From: a virus
Direction: 5' to 3' (one strand)
DNA length: 36,885 bases
Virus record (IMG/VR): IMGVR_UViG_3300035691_000016
Location: 1-36,885 of that record
A model generated the notes under the pieces. That model made no database searches and was not told where the DNA came from. It saw nothing but the letters and a program-made list of their open reading frames with translations. The position numbers and the translations under genes are program-made. Of the stretch, positions 1-9,379 are shown in pieces. Within the stretch, counting starts at the first letter, position 1, and every line of letters begins with the position of its first letter.

Positions 1-78
1 AAAGTGTATGGAGATAAGACACAAACCGAAACAACAATTACCTTTAACCATGAAAACGCTTTGAAGGAACTTAAATAA
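1..78 (+). CDS. Terminase small subunit, C-terminal end (left copy, partial)
   Basis: The last 25 codons of the small terminase gene, whose complete copy lies at 36385-36846. It ends in TAA sharing one base with the ATG of the large terminase gene (TAATG), so the two subunits are translationally coupled. It carries Lys where the full copy has Asn near the C-terminus. Confidence 0.9.
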   Translation, partial: KVYGDKTQTETTITFNHENALKELK

Positions 79-117
79 TGAGTCCTGAAGAGCGAGAAAT
101 ACGACAAAAACTCAAAG
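1..117. repeat. Terminal overlap of a circular genome (left copy)
   Basis: These 117 bases match 36769-36885 except at position 66 (G here, T at 36834). The overlap joins the end of terS to the start of terL, so the window is one turn of a circular or circularly permuted molecule plus an overlap. The mismatch changes one codon of terS (Lys here, Asn in the right copy), which suggests a mixed population or a read error. Confidence 0.95.
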
Positions 118-1652
118 ATGATTTTCCTCATTATGCAACAAAGTGCTTAAAAATAAGAACGAAGGAGGGGAGAATTGAGCCATTTGTTCTTAATAAAGCT
201 CAGCTATACCTCCATGAAAAGGCCGAAAGACAAAGAGGCGAAACCGGTAAAATAAGAATTATCGTTTTAAAAGGGCGCCAACAAGGGTGCTCAACGTATA
301 TCGGCGGTCGATTTTATAACAAAACATCCCACCAGTTTGGAATACAAACATTTATATTGACGCATGCCATGGATGCGACAAATAACCTTTTCAAAATGGC
401 AAAGCGTTATCACGATTACATGCCAGAAATTGTCAAGCCTCAATCTTCAACCAATAACAGCAAGGAGCTAATTTTTGGACTACTGGACAGTGGTTATAAA
501 ATAGGGACTGCTGAAAACAAGTCAGTTGGTCGCTCTTCAACTATTCAATACTTCCATGGTAGCGAGGTGGCCTTTTGGCAAAATGCGGCAGAGCATGCCA
601 AAGGGATAATGCAGACAATTCCCGACGCATCAGGAACTGAAGTCTTTCTTGAATCAACAGCCAATGGCGTTGGTAATTACTTTCACCAGCAATGGCAGAA
701 AGCAGAGGCTGGATTATCAGATTTCATAGCTGTTTTTATTCCATGGTTTTGGCAAGAAGAGTATTCAAGGGCTGTCGATGAAACATTTGAACCGACTCTT
801 GAAGAAATAGAACTACAACAATTATATGGACTTTCGAATGAGCAATTAGCCTGGCGTAGGGCGAAGATAGTTGATTTGTCAATAAACGGCATGGATGGCG
901 CCAAAGCCTTTAAGCAAGAATATCCTTGCACTGCCGCAGAAGCCTTTCAAACAACAGGCGAAGACACTTATATTTCCCCTGACTTGGTCATGAGAGCCAG
1001 GAAGGCCGTAGATATTGAGCCTTATGGTTCTCTAGTTGTTGGAGTAGACCCGGCTCGATATGGGGACGATCGTTCATCAATCATTAGAAGACGCGGCCGC
1101 GTTGCATATGGACTAGAAAGTCATGTCAAAAAAAACACAATGGAAATTGCAGGGATAGTTCATTTAATCATTATAAATGAAAATCCAGACAAGGTTCTCA
1201 TTGATATAGGCGGCTTGGGGGCTGGCGTATATGATAGGTTAGTTGAGTTAGGGCATGGGGATATTGTTGTCCCCGTGAATGCCGGCTCATCGCCTTTGGA
1301 TGGGAAAAAATATTTCAATAAAAGAGCAGAAATGTGGGGAACTGGCCTTGAATGGTTGGCTGATGAACCTTGCCAAATACCTGATTCAGATTCTCTGCAC
1401 GCAGATTTAACCGCACCAAAATATAAGTTCGATTCTAATTCACGTCTACAGATTGAAAAAAAAGAAGAAATGAAAAAAAGAGGCATTCGTTCGCCTGACG
1501 AAGGGGACGCCTTTTGTTTAACGTTTGCTTTGCCCGATAGTGCCCTAAATAAAACAAAACAGAACACTGGTAATAGCGTCATGTCCACTCTCGCACAGAA
1601 CATGCGACGCCAGTCTCAACTAAGGAATACTCGCTATGGCTCAAACCTCTAG
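78..1652 (+). CDS. terL: Terminase large subunit (packaging ATPase/nuclease)
   Basis: Motor of headful DNA packaging: the N-terminal ATPase pumps DNA through the portal and the C-terminal RNase H-like nuclease cuts it. Visible motifs are a Walker A variant GRQQGCST (residues 66-73), a Walker B-like strand YFHGSEVAFW (158-167) and the coupling motif LESTANG (191-197). Nuclease acidic residues sit in VGVDPARYGDD (Asp324), LIDIGG (Asp376) and SPDEGDAF (Asp474/477). The length of 524 residues fits a terminase with both domains intact. The start ATG overlaps the terS stop and the 3' end overlaps the portal gene by 17 bases. Assignment is by family motifs; closest relative not determined. Confidence 0.95.
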   Translation: MSPEEREIRQKLKDDFPHYATKCLKIRTKEGRIEPFVLNKAQLYLHEKAERQRGETGKIRIIVLKGRQQGCSTYIGGRFYNKTSHQFGIQTFILTHAMDATNNLFKMAKRYHDYMPEIVKPQSSTNNSKELIFGLLDSGYKIGTAENKSVGRSSTIQYFHGSEVAFWQNAAEHAKGIMQTIPDASGTEVFLESTANGVGNYFHQQWQKAEAGLSDFIAVFIPWFWQEEYSRAVDETFEPTLEEIELQQLYGLSNEQLAWRRAKIVDLSINGMDGAKAFKQEYPCTAAEAFQTTGEDTYISPDLVMRARKAVDIEPYGSLVVGVDPARYGDDRSSIIRRRGRVAYGLESHVKKNTMEIAGIVHLIIINENPDKVLIDIGGLGAGVYDRLVELGHGDIVVPVNAGSSPLDGKKYFNKRAEMWGTGLEWLADEPCQIPDSDSLHADLTAPKYKFDSNSRLQIEKKEEMKKRGIRSPDEGDAFCLTFALPDSALNKTKQNTGNSVMSTLAQNMRRQSQLRNTRYGSNL

Positions 1653-3831
1653 AAATCTAACTACTAAGCTGGAAAGTATTAAAAATAATGTGAAGCAGTC
1701 TTATGACTACTTTAAGAAAAACTATAAGCGTTATCACGAATTTAGGCGTTTCCTTTATTTAACGACGCTTACAGATAATGACATTACGAATGCTACAGAG
1801 CTGCAGTTGCCACAAGAAGAGTTTAACTTAGTTGAGGCGTATGTAAGCCGATTATGCGGCGAGTTCTCAAAAATGGATCCAGCCTTCACAGTCAGGGCTA
1901 TCGAGGCCGTTAAATTAGTTAATCCCGAAGTTATCGAAGTTGTAGAAGGGCACATGAAAGCAGCCTTCAAAGGGGCTGATAAAGATTCCCTTGCATATAG
2001 GCTTTATAAACACACTATTAGCGGAGGCTTTTCTGTAGCAAAAGTTTACACCGACTATTCTTCACCAATGTCATTTGACCAAAAAATTTGTGTAGATATG
2101 GTTTTTGACCCCACCTTATGCGGTTTTGACCCCTTAGCGAGGAAATCACACAAGGGTGATGGTCGTTACGCTTATGAACTTTTCCCCAAATGCGCGGATG
2201 AGGCTAAAGCAATCTATGGTAGTGATATCCTGAAAGGCGTTAGCTTCACCAGAGACCCAAACTTTTCATCATTTAACTGGTCATATCGAAATCAGCATGA
2301 AGACATCATGATGTTTTGCGAATATTTCGAAATCGTTAAGAAAAAAGAAAAAATCGTTAAACTGGCAAACGGACATGTATTGCCGCTAAAAAGCTATGAG
2401 AAATTTCTCAATTTATATAAAGAAATCGGAGGAGTTGAGCAGCCACCTATTATTATCAAACAACGTGAAACAGAAATTGAATCGATAGAACTTGTGACAT
2501 TAACCCAAGGCAAAATAATCGATAGGCAAAAGACTGATTACAGCATGCTGCCTTTAGTTTTCTTTGATGGTAATTCGGAAGTATTAAGAGAAAACGACCA
2601 ATCCCCAGCACAGCAAGTAACTCGTCCATATATCTATAACGCAAAGGGCGCGCAACGATTAAAAAACTACTCAGGTCAGTCTTTAATTAATGAAATCGAG
2701 AACATTCCACAGCATCGCTGGATGGCTTCTGTAGAAGGTATACCTGATAACGATGATTATCAATTGGCCTATACACAGCCTCAGAAAGCATCGATTCTTC
2801 TCTATAATGCATTCTTGGATAACGATACAAGTAAGTTACTACCCGCACCACAGGCCGTTCCTCGTGTACCAATCCCACGTGAAATACCAGAAACCTTTGG
2901 TATGGCAGATAATTTGATTCAATCAATCCTAGGTTCTTATGATGCCGCTATAGGTGTGAATGAAAATGACATCTCAGGTATTGCAATCATGCAAGGTGCG
3001 ATGCACTCCAATGCAGCTGCAATGCCTTATACAGTGGGATTTATTGACGGCTGGAACCGATGTGGTGAAATTTATCTCAATTTGCTGCCAAAATATTATG
3101 TTACTCCTCGTAGCATTCCGATTATCAAGAAAGATGGAAAGCGTGAATTCTATGAAATCAATAAGCCAGGCAACGTTTTCTTTGATTACGATACGACAGC
3201 TCTCGAGGTAACCGTTGAGGCAGGCGTCAATTTTGCCGTACAAAAACAGATTGCATTAAAAACAATTATTGCTTTGATGCAAGCTTCTCCATTATTTGCT
3301 CAATTCATGAACGAAGACGGCTTGGAAGTACTCCTTGACAACATTGATATCAAAGGCATTGACCGCTTGAAAGTCATGGCAACGCAATTTATGAAGAAGA
3401 CTAAAGCCGCGCAGCAACAAGCTCAAGAGCAAGCAGCAAATCAACCTTCGCCATTAGAACTTGCAGTGAAAGAACTTCAAATAGAAGAAGATAAGATTGC
3501 TCAGAAACGCGAGGAAGCTCAAATCAAGTCGCATACAAATCTTGCAATGAATGCTGCAGATAATGCTGAAAAGAGCAAAGAAGCTGATATCAAGTTCTTG
3601 GAGGTTATGGCCAAGGTACAAAACCAAGAAGTTGAGAATGCGCTGCAGCAAGAGAAAGTTGACGCTGAAAATGCAAGAAGCACACTCATGGCAGTAATGG
3701 AAGTGGATAAACACATCCAAGAAAAGGGGAAGTCAAATCAAAATGAAATTACTGAAAGAGATAGTTCTATGGATTCTCCTGAATTGGAAGGTGAAAAAAA
3801 GCCAAGAAAGAAAAATAAGAAAAGCACATAA
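1636..3831 (+). CDS. Portal protein, P22 gp1-like
   Basis: Dodecameric portal at the capsid vertex through which DNA enters and leaves. At 731 residues it matches the size of the P22 portal (about 725) and sits directly after terL. The central part has the mixed wing/stem composition of the family. The last ~140 residues are a Glu/Gln/Lys/Ala-rich helix (from about residue 590), fitting the long helical barrel that extends into the head in P22-type portals. It starts inside terL, which implies coupled translation. The lysine-rich 3' tip contains A-AAA-AAG, a sequence known to be slippery in E. coli (see findings). Confidence 0.9.
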   Translation: MAQTSRNLTTKLESIKNNVKQSYDYFKKNYKRYHEFRRFLYLTTLTDNDITNATELQLPQEEFNLVEAYVSRLCGEFSKMDPAFTVRAIEAVKLVNPEVIEVVEGHMKAAFKGADKDSLAYRLYKHTISGGFSVAKVYTDYSSPMSFDQKICVDMVFDPTLCGFDPLARKSHKGDGRYAYELFPKCADEAKAIYGSDILKGVSFTRDPNFSSFNWSYRNQHEDIMMFCEYFEIVKKKEKIVKLANGHVLPLKSYEKFLNLYKEIGGVEQPPIIIKQRETEIESIELVTLTQGKIIDRQKTDYSMLPLVFFDGNSEVLRENDQSPAQQVTRPYIYNAKGAQRLKNYSGQSLINEIENIPQHRWMASVEGIPDNDDYQLAYTQPQKASILLYNAFLDNDTSKLLPAPQAVPRVPIPREIPETFGMADNLIQSILGSYDAAIGVNENDISGIAIMQGAMHSNAAAMPYTVGFIDGWNRCGEIYLNLLPKYYVTPRSIPIIKKDGKREFYEINKPGNVFFDYDTTALEVTVEAGVNFAVQKQIALKTIIALMQASPLFAQFMNEDGLEVLLDNIDIKGIDRLKVMATQFMKKTKAAQQQAQEQAANQPSPLELAVKELQIEEDKIAQKREEAQIKSHTNLAMNAADNAEKSKEADIKFLEVMAKVQNQEVENALQQEKVDAENARSTLMAVMEVDKHIQEKGKSNQNEITERDSSMDSPELEGEKKPRKKNKKST

Positions 3832-3907
3832 AATCGGTAATATTGCACGCAAATGCATTAAACGTGCAGTTAAAATGCAAAAACTGGCAAAACAAAAAGG
3901 AATGTAA
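3791..3907 (+). CDS. Small very basic ORF overlapping the portal 3' end (doubtful)
   Basis: A 38-residue frame (+1 relative to portal) that starts at a GTG and is rich in Lys and Arg (contains KIRKAHKIGNIARK), overlapping portal by 41 bases. Its composition looks protein-like and it fills an otherwise empty gap. However, the purine-rich GGAAG is directly next to the GTG with no spacer, so initiation would be poor. It could be a remnant, a product of +1 frameshifting from portal, or chance. Confidence 0.3.
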   Translation: MKKSQERKIRKAHKIGNIARKCIKRAVKMQKLAKQKGM

Positions 3908-3911
3908 TAGA

Positions 3912-4028
3912 ATGAAATCAATGAATAAAGGCTTACTGGCAGCCTATAACCAGGTTTCCCATCTTACTGGCAGAGTAAAACCAGGCTACTACGTTCACGA
4001 CGGCAAAAGTGAGATTGCAAATGACTAA
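3912..4028 (+). CDS. Small protein between portal and scaffold (unknown)
   Basis: A 38-residue protein. ATG 3912 is chosen because AAAGGA lies about 10 bases upstream; the open frame itself extends further 5'. The sequence contains GLLAAYNQVSHLTGR and ends SEIAND. Its stop overlaps the scaffold start by eight bases, so the two are probably coupled. No domain recognised; function unknown. Confidence 0.55.
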   Translation: MKSMNKGLLAAYNQVSHLTGRVKPGYYVHDGKSEIAND

Positions 4029-4725
4029 TGATGATGCAGCTTTAGAAGTTGAAAATGCTGACTCTGCCGTCGAAGGACAGCAAGAGAAAATGCTTCCGCA
4101 GTCACGCGTCGAAGAGCTGGTTCGAAAAGCCAAATTGAAAGGACGTGACAGCATGCAAGAAGAGCTTGAGGCTTTAAAGCGCGAAAATGAAGAATTGAAA
4201 ACCAAATCTTCTGGAATGGGCGGAATGCCTGCACCAGTAGATACTGAGGCATTGCGAAAGCAAGTCATGCAGGATTTGGTTTCTGAGTTCCAAGCTCGCG
4301 ATGAAAAAGTACAGCAAGAGAATTTGCAAAAGGAAGCAGAGCGGTTAGCCAACGAATACCATGGCAAAATCTCCGGTGGCAAAGAGCAATTTGAAGATTT
4401 TGACGAGGTAATGGCGGATTTTAACCCGCAAGCATTTCCAGAAATTGTTTTGATGGCAACACAAGCGGATAACACAGCGGCCATTATGTATGACCTTGCT
4501 AAAAATCCGCAGAAATTGGCGCAAATTGCCTTATATGCTGAGCGTGACCCGCGTTATGCGCAATTGCTTGTCAATAAGTTAAGCACGTCAATAAAAGCCA
4601 ATGAACAAGCTAAAGCACAAGAGAAGAACGTTAATGCACCGCTTAGTCGCTTGCAGTCTTCCCCAACGGGGCAAGACAGCGGCGATCTCGATATCAGGGA
4701 CTTTAAACGAATGTTTAGAGGATAA
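4021..4725 (+). CDS. Scaffolding protein (P22 gp8-like role)
   Basis: Predicted internal scaffold that directs coat assembly and leaves before or during packaging. Evidence is its position between portal and coat, its size (234 residues) and its highly charged helical composition, with a coiled-coil-like stretch around residues 25-110 (EELEALKRENEELKTK). The short C-terminal tail, DIRDFKRMFRG, ends in a basic/aromatic helix like the coat-binding tail of P22-type scaffolds. ATG 4021 is preferred over GTG 4009 because it overlaps the upstream stop. Function rests on context and composition, not on a catalytic motif. Confidence 0.75.
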   Translation: MTNDDAALEVENADSAVEGQQEKMLPQSRVEELVRKAKLKGRDSMQEELEALKRENEELKTKSSGMGGMPAPVDTEALRKQVMQDLVSEFQARDEKVQQENLQKEAERLANEYHGKISGGKEQFEDFDEVMADFNPQAFPEIVLMATQADNTAAIMYDLAKNPQKLAQIALYAERDPRYAQLLVNKLSTSIKANEQAKAQEKNVNAPLSRLQSSPTGQDSGDLDIRDFKRMFRG

Positions 4726-4779
4726 CCCTAAGAAGGCGCGCCGCGTCTTGTCCGAAAGCAAAAACTTTTGGAGAAGAAC

Positions 4780-6030
4780 ATGGCGCTGCCAAATAATATT
4801 TTACAGAATGTCATCACCTACAATAAAGCCGACTTAGCTTACTTACAAAACTCGAACTGCTTTATTGCAACTGCTAATAAAAAATACAAAGATTTCCAAA
4901 AAGCGAATCCTGCTAACCTTGGCGATACAATTTCATTTGATAAACCTCCTCGTTTTACTGCTAACGACGGATTGGTTGTTAATTTCCAAGGCGTAGAACA
5001 AAGAGTTCAAAACCTAGTTGTTGATAAATCAAAAAACGTTCCAATCGCTTTAACTGCGCAACAAATGATTTTCAACGTTGAAGATTATATGGAGCGCTTT
5101 GGTAAAGGTGCTGTTGAAGAATTGGGCGCGGTAGTAGAGGCAGATGTTGCTGATGTATGTGTAACGGCTCCTTATCGTTTCTATGGCGATGGCGTCACAC
5201 CAATCAATTCATTTGGACAGCTCGCAGAGGGCTTAGCTCTTTTTAGAAATTTTGGCGCCGCAAAGTTTAGTACTAAGGGTTATTTATCCGATATCGTCGT
5301 GCCAACCATCGTTAACTCAGGTCTAAACCAGTTTGCACAAAACCGTAACAACGATATGGCAAACTCTTGGGAACTTGGTAGCTTTTCAAAATGCGAATGG
5401 TATGAAAGTAACTTGTTACCTATCCATATCGCAGGTACCGAAGGTCAAGCGGGCTCTACATTAACCGTTGTTAGTGTGACTACAAATTCTGACGGGGCTG
5501 TTACCGCAATTACCTTTAGCGGAACAGACCAGGCATCAGATGCAGATTCCATCAAGCAATACGATAAATTCCAATTTCTGGATAATGTTGCTGGTCAAGC
5601 GAATATTCGCTTTAGAACGTTCATTGGTCATATTCCTTCAGCCGTTCCTGTTCAATTTAAAGCAACTGCTGATGCTCAAAGTACCGCCGGTTCGCAAGTT
5701 ACAGTGACGATTGACCCTCCTTTGCAATCTGCAGCTGGCAAAAACCAAAACATCACTCGCTCTATTACAGCGGGCATGCAAGTAAAAGTACTGCCTTCCC
5801 ATAGAGCCGGAATGATTCAGTCAGGTGACCAATTCTATCTGGCGATGCCAACGCTACCTGACCAAGACCCATTCACCACAGCTGTAGCAACTGACCCTGA
5901 TACTGGCGCAAGTCTACGTATGTACACAGGTACATTATTCGGACAAAACCAACAGGGTACGGTACATGACTGTATTTGGGGTAAGACTCAGGTATCAGAT
6001 AACGCCATGTCTGTAATTTTCCCATTATAA
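4780..6030 (+). CDS. Major capsid (coat) protein, P22 gp5-like
   Basis: A 416-residue protein following the scaffold gene, close to the ~430 residues of P22 gp5. The N-terminus (MALPNNILQNVITYNKADL) is followed by an Ala/Asn-rich core. The segment around residues 215-285, rich in Thr/Ser/Val/Gly, looks like an inserted beta domain, as in P22-type HK97-fold coats. ATG 4780 is preceded by GGAG with eight bases spacing; the in-frame TTG 12 bases upstream lacks such support. Family call from position, length and composition. Confidence 0.85.
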   Translation: MALPNNILQNVITYNKADLAYLQNSNCFIATANKKYKDFQKANPANLGDTISFDKPPRFTANDGLVVNFQGVEQRVQNLVVDKSKNVPIALTAQQMIFNVEDYMERFGKGAVEELGAVVEADVADVCVTAPYRFYGDGVTPINSFGQLAEGLALFRNFGAAKFSTKGYLSDIVVPTIVNSGLNQFAQNRNNDMANSWELGSFSKCEWYESNLLPIHIAGTEGQAGSTLTVVSVTTNSDGAVTAITFSGTDQASDADSIKQYDKFQFLDNVAGQANIRFRTFIGHIPSAVPVQFKATADAQSTAGSQVTVTIDPPLQSAAGKNQNITRSITAGMQVKVLPSHRAGMIQSGDQFYLAMPTLPDQDPFTTAVATDPDTGASLRMYTGTLFGQNQQGTVHDCIWGKTQVSDNAMSVIFPL

Positions 6031-6040
6031 GGAATTCAAG

Positions 6041-6778
6041 ATGACAGTTAATATTCCAATAGTAAACGCAGGCCTGTTATACGTTAACGGGCTGCAATTG
6101 GCTCGCGCCTCAAATACAACTTTGACTGTTCAAGCAGGTCAAGCTCGTGACAGCTCAAATGTGAATGACATTATCATTGATAGCGCCGTTACCATTAATG
6201 GTGCCGCTAATGGTTTTAACCGCTTAGATACAGGTTCGCTGGCAAATAACACCTGGTACGCAGTCTATGCAATCGGTGATTCTACCCAGAACAATCCTGC
6301 TGGTTGCCAGATTTCTGCCAATACTTCACAGCCTTTGCTTCCTGATGGCTACGATATGTATCGCCGAATCGGTTGGACGCTCACTGATGGTTCTGCTCAT
6401 TTCCTTCAATTTTATCAATACGGCTCCGATGAAAAGAGAAACTATTGGTGGGATGTTGGTATTAGCGAGCTTTCAGGCGGAGCAGCAACGACTTTCACAG
6501 CTATCAATTTGCTTAGCTCAGTACCTCCAATTGCCACAAATGTTCGTTTTGACATCACCTTTACACCTGATGGCGCAACAGAATTGGCTGAATTCAGACC
6601 AACTGGCTCTACTGCAACCAACGGTGTCGTCCGTTTTGGATGTGGTGTTGCAGCAGCTCAAGTTGGTTCAATTGTCGTTCCTTGCCAATTGGTTACAGGT
6701 GCTCCAAGCGTTGATTATAAAGTAGCTTCAGGTGATACATTGACCCTGTTGACTACTGGCTTTGATGATTTCCTATAA
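6041..6778 (+). CDS. Virion protein, possible head decoration/fibre (unknown)
   Basis: A 245-residue beta-rich protein directly after coat, with a good AAGGA ribosome site. Recognisable blocks are GLQLARASNTTLTVQAGQAR, a NGFNRLDTGSLANNTWYAVY block and LPDGYDMYRRIGW. I associate these blocks with phage structural proteins but cannot name a family. P22 has no gene at this place; decoration proteins often follow coat, so a capsid decoration or head-fibre role is inferred. The C-terminal half is Thr/Val/Ala-rich and could be a second beta sandwich. Confidence 0.6.
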   Translation: MTVNIPIVNAGLLYVNGLQLARASNTTLTVQAGQARDSSNVNDIIIDSAVTINGAANGFNRLDTGSLANNTWYAVYAIGDSTQNNPAGCQISANTSQPLLPDGYDMYRRIGWTLTDGSAHFLQFYQYGSDEKRNYWWDVGISELSGGAATTFTAINLLSSVPPIATNVRFDITFTPDGATELAEFRPTGSTATNGVVRFGCGVAAAQVGSIVVPCQLVTGAPSVDYKVASGDTLTLLTTGFDDFL

Positions 6779-6788
6779 GGAGTAAATC

Positions 6789-7505
6789 ATGGTCTCTACG
6801 GTTAATGAACTGATTGTTGAATCTTATTATGCAAGCGGGATTGTTAGCCGTGAATTTGAAACTGTTTCAGGCTCTCAGATTGCTGGGGGCTTGAAGTTTT
6901 TGAATGCCATTATTGGCGATAAGGCGATACAAACCAAATTATTGCCCTATGCTGATAAATATACCTTTAATGCTCAAGCAGGCGTTGAAGAGTACTTCAT
7001 CCCGAATTTAGTGGGAATAGATACGTTTGTCTTCTATATTCAAGGCTTGCGTTATGAGACAAATAACCAGCAGCGAAAACAATATTTCGGTTCATTTAGG
7101 CCTACTAATATACAAAGCTTGCCTTTTAACTGGCATGCAGAACGCACTTTAAACGGAACAAATTTATTTTTGTTCTTTATTCCAGACCAGAATTACCCGC
7201 TTGAAATATGGGGTAATTTTAAAATTAGTTCTGTTACGCAGTTTCAAGATTTAAGCCTGACAATGGAGCAGTTTTATATCAATTTGCTTCATTACGAGCT
7301 TACCGCACGCTTGTGCAAAGAAAATAACTACATTATTCCTCAGGATATTAAAGACCAATTGCAAAGTTATTACGACGCAATAAGTGGTCAATCAAATACC
7401 ATTGATTTGCGCATGCAAAAGTGGTCGGCCTTTAGAAAGGGTGGCGCAATCAATTACGCCTATGTCAATGTGAGTGGCGGCTGGACTCCTGGCGGAGGTG
7501 ATTAA
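6789..7505 (+). CDS. Head-completion / tail accessory protein, P22 gp4-like
   Basis: Predicted to bind the portal ring after packaging and start the tail. It has 238 residues (P22 gp4 is 166) and lies just before the gp10-like gene, as in P22. The N-terminus (MVSTVNELIVESYYASGIVS) is a helical segment, the middle has beta strands with aromatics (FVFYIQGLRY), and the C-terminus ends in a short Gly-rich tail. RBS AAGGAG precedes the ATG. Confidence 0.7.
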   Translation: MVSTVNELIVESYYASGIVSREFETVSGSQIAGGLKFLNAIIGDKAIQTKLLPYADKYTFNAQAGVEEYFIPNLVGIDTFVFYIQGLRYETNNQQRKQYFGSFRPTNIQSLPFNWHAERTLNGTNLFLFFIPDQNYPLEIWGNFKISSVTQFQDLSLTMEQFYINLLHYELTARLCKENNYIIPQDIKDQLQSYYDAISGQSNTIDLRMQKWSAFRKGGAINYAYVNVSGGWTPGGGD

Positions 7506-7508
7506 TTC

Positions 7509-9107
7509 ATGCCTATTACTGTCGGTGGGGTAGAAGTTCCAGTTCGAATAGTTGGTTCCTCAGTTTTTGGGGTTCATCCAATTATTTCATCTGAACGAAC
7601 ATATAACATGTTTGTAAGCGATAATTGGTTGATTAATTTCGCTGGCTGGAGAACTGCGTTAGAGCTTTTATCCAGTGGTGTAGAAGGGCGAGGGCTATTT
7701 CATTCAATTCGAGGTAATTTTTTAATTGTTGTAGCAGGCGCAAACGTCTACCGCATCGATATGATTACTGGCGCGCCATCTATTGTTGGTAACCTAGGAA
7801 ACTCAACGGGCGAAGTCTTTATTGATGAAAATTTAGCCTCTCAAATTGGTATTGTAGCTACTCCAGAGCTTTGGATTTATAACTATTCAACCAACAGCTT
7901 TGGTCAGCCTTCGTCAATAACATCAAACACAGATTTGATACCAAATTACATTACTTATCAGAATACTCATTTCATAATTGGGAACGGCATTAAAACGGCT
8001 GCCGGTTCACAATGGTTTGTTTATCAGCCAACTACGCCTGTAACTACCGGCTACGAATTGACGCTTGTTTCAACTTTAACACTGCAAACAAAGCCTGATT
8101 ATGCTTTAGCAGCAATTAGAATTCCTGGCGCGGGTAATAACTTGCTTCTACTTGGCTCGAGTGTAGGCGAAATCTGGCAAGACATTGGCGGTGCTACTGT
8201 TTATCGTCGTAATGCCACGTTGAATATAGACTATGGAACCGTGAGTGTTTCAACGATCGCAGCTAACGAAACCATGATTGCATGGCTTTCTATCAATGAG
8301 AAATCAGCGCCATCAATTATGTATATGACAGGTGGTCAGGCTCAGCGTATCTCAACCGATGGCATAGATAAGCTTTTAGCAAAAGTACTTCATCCAGAAG
8401 ATTCGACTGCATTCTTTTACCGACAAGACGGACATTTATTCTATGTATGTACCTTTTTTAATCCTGAAGACAATTTCACCATTACTCATGATTTCACTAC
8501 TAATCGGAATTATGACCTAACAGATTGGAATTTTAATTGCCATCCAGCAAGGCAGGTCGCTTACTTCCAAGGCAGAACTTACTTTGTCAGCCTGAAAGAT
8601 GGTCGATTGTATGAATTAAGCTCAAATCTTAACGATTATACGGATGAAGAGGCTAATTTAGTTTATCAAATTCCTCGAGTTCGTATTTGTGATACTCAAC
8701 GTGTCATGAAAGAAGGAATGGCTCGCCCAGAAAAGTTTATTGTGAATCTTTTCACATTCACTTTAGAGAATGGCACAGAGCCAAACGTGACTTATGTTAA
8801 TGATTGCGTTGGTTACATCCTTACTGAACAAGACGACGACATCATTTATACCGAAGATGACTTGCCAATTCTCGTTGAAGGTGGCTATTGCGGCATTTAT
8901 AAGCCACGAATTGATTTTACCTTTTCCAAGTCCGGCGGTGAAACATTCAGCAATGCTGTTCCTTATTACATGCATAAAACAGCTGATTACAACTGCCAGC
9001 CACGATTTTCCCAATTAGGTGAGTGCAATCAATTTACCCCACAACTTCGATTCTGGGGTTTATGGCGTTTCGTAGTGAACAACGGCTGTCTGGAGGTTCG
9101 TCAATGA
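7509..9107 (+). CDS. Tail hub / packaged-DNA stabilisation protein, P22 gp10-like
   Basis: Predicted hexameric tail hub that plugs the gp4 ring and holds packaged DNA. Length 532 residues (P22 gp10: 472). Beta-rich sequence with propeller-like repeats: SERTYNMFVSDNW near the N-terminus, LLLGSSVGEIWQDIGGATVY around residues 215-235, and the aromatic DLTDWNFNCHPARQVAYF near residue 340. Position after the gp4-like gene supports the call. It ends with a four-base overlap (ATGA) with the next small gene. Confidence 0.8.
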   Translation: MPITVGGVEVPVRIVGSSVFGVHPIISSERTYNMFVSDNWLINFAGWRTALELLSSGVEGRGLFHSIRGNFLIVVAGANVYRIDMITGAPSIVGNLGNSTGEVFIDENLASQIGIVATPELWIYNYSTNSFGQPSSITSNTDLIPNYITYQNTHFIIGNGIKTAAGSQWFVYQPTTPVTTGYELTLVSTLTLQTKPDYALAAIRIPGAGNNLLLLGSSVGEIWQDIGGATVYRRNATLNIDYGTVSVSTIAANETMIAWLSINEKSAPSIMYMTGGQAQRISTDGIDKLLAKVLHPEDSTAFFYRQDGHLFYVCTFFNPEDNFTITHDFTTNRNYDLTDWNFNCHPARQVAYFQGRTYFVSLKDGRLYELSSNLNDYTDEEANLVYQIPRVRICDTQRVMKEGMARPEKFIVNLFTFTLENGTEPNVTYVNDCVGYILTEQDDDIIYTEDDLPILVEGGYCGIYKPRIDFTFSKSGGETFSNAVPYYMHKTADYNCQPRFSQLGECNQFTPQLRFWGLWRFVVNNGCLEVRQ

Positions 9108-9370
9108 ATATTCCTGTGTTTCAAAACGTTCTATTTGTTCAAGCAGACGGCTACTTAACGGCTTCAATGCAAATTTACTTTGATGATTTGATTCAAACAT
9201 TGAATGAAGGTTTGGCGGATTCCGGCTGGGAAGCACCAATAAATACAACAGCTCAAATAGCTGCGGCTGAGCCTAATAAGCCAATCGGTACTTTCTGGTT
9301 TAACAGTAATTTAGCAAAGCTTCAGGTCAAAACGGCACCTGGAGTAATAGAAACAATTCAAAGCGTGTAA
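9104..9370 (+). CDS. Small virion-associated protein (unknown)
   Basis: An 88-residue protein. ATG 9104 overlaps the TGA of the gp10-like gene, so translation is coupled; the longer open frame upstream is read-through of that gene. The N-terminal half contains MQIYFDDLIQTLNEGL, an amphipathic helix, and the C-terminal half (KPIGTFWFNSNLAKLQ) looks like a short beta hairpin. In P22 the tail needle gene gp26 follows gp10, but this is far too short for a needle. Function unknown. Confidence 0.65.
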   Translation: MNIPVFQNVLFVQADGYLTASMQIYFDDLIQTLNEGLADSGWEAPINTTAQIAAAEPNKPIGTFWFNSNLAKLQVKTAPGVIETIQSV

Positions 9371-9379
9371 GGGGCTTTC

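Noticed and set aside
1-117. True terminal repeats of a linear phage genome
   Set aside because: The overlap falls inside terS/terL, contains a mismatch and has the size of an assembly overlap; a headful phage would be circularly permuted.
1160-1603. Long minus-strand frames inside terL, portal and tail genes
   Set aside because: They lie antisense to well-supported genes, with no ribosome sites or recognisable products.
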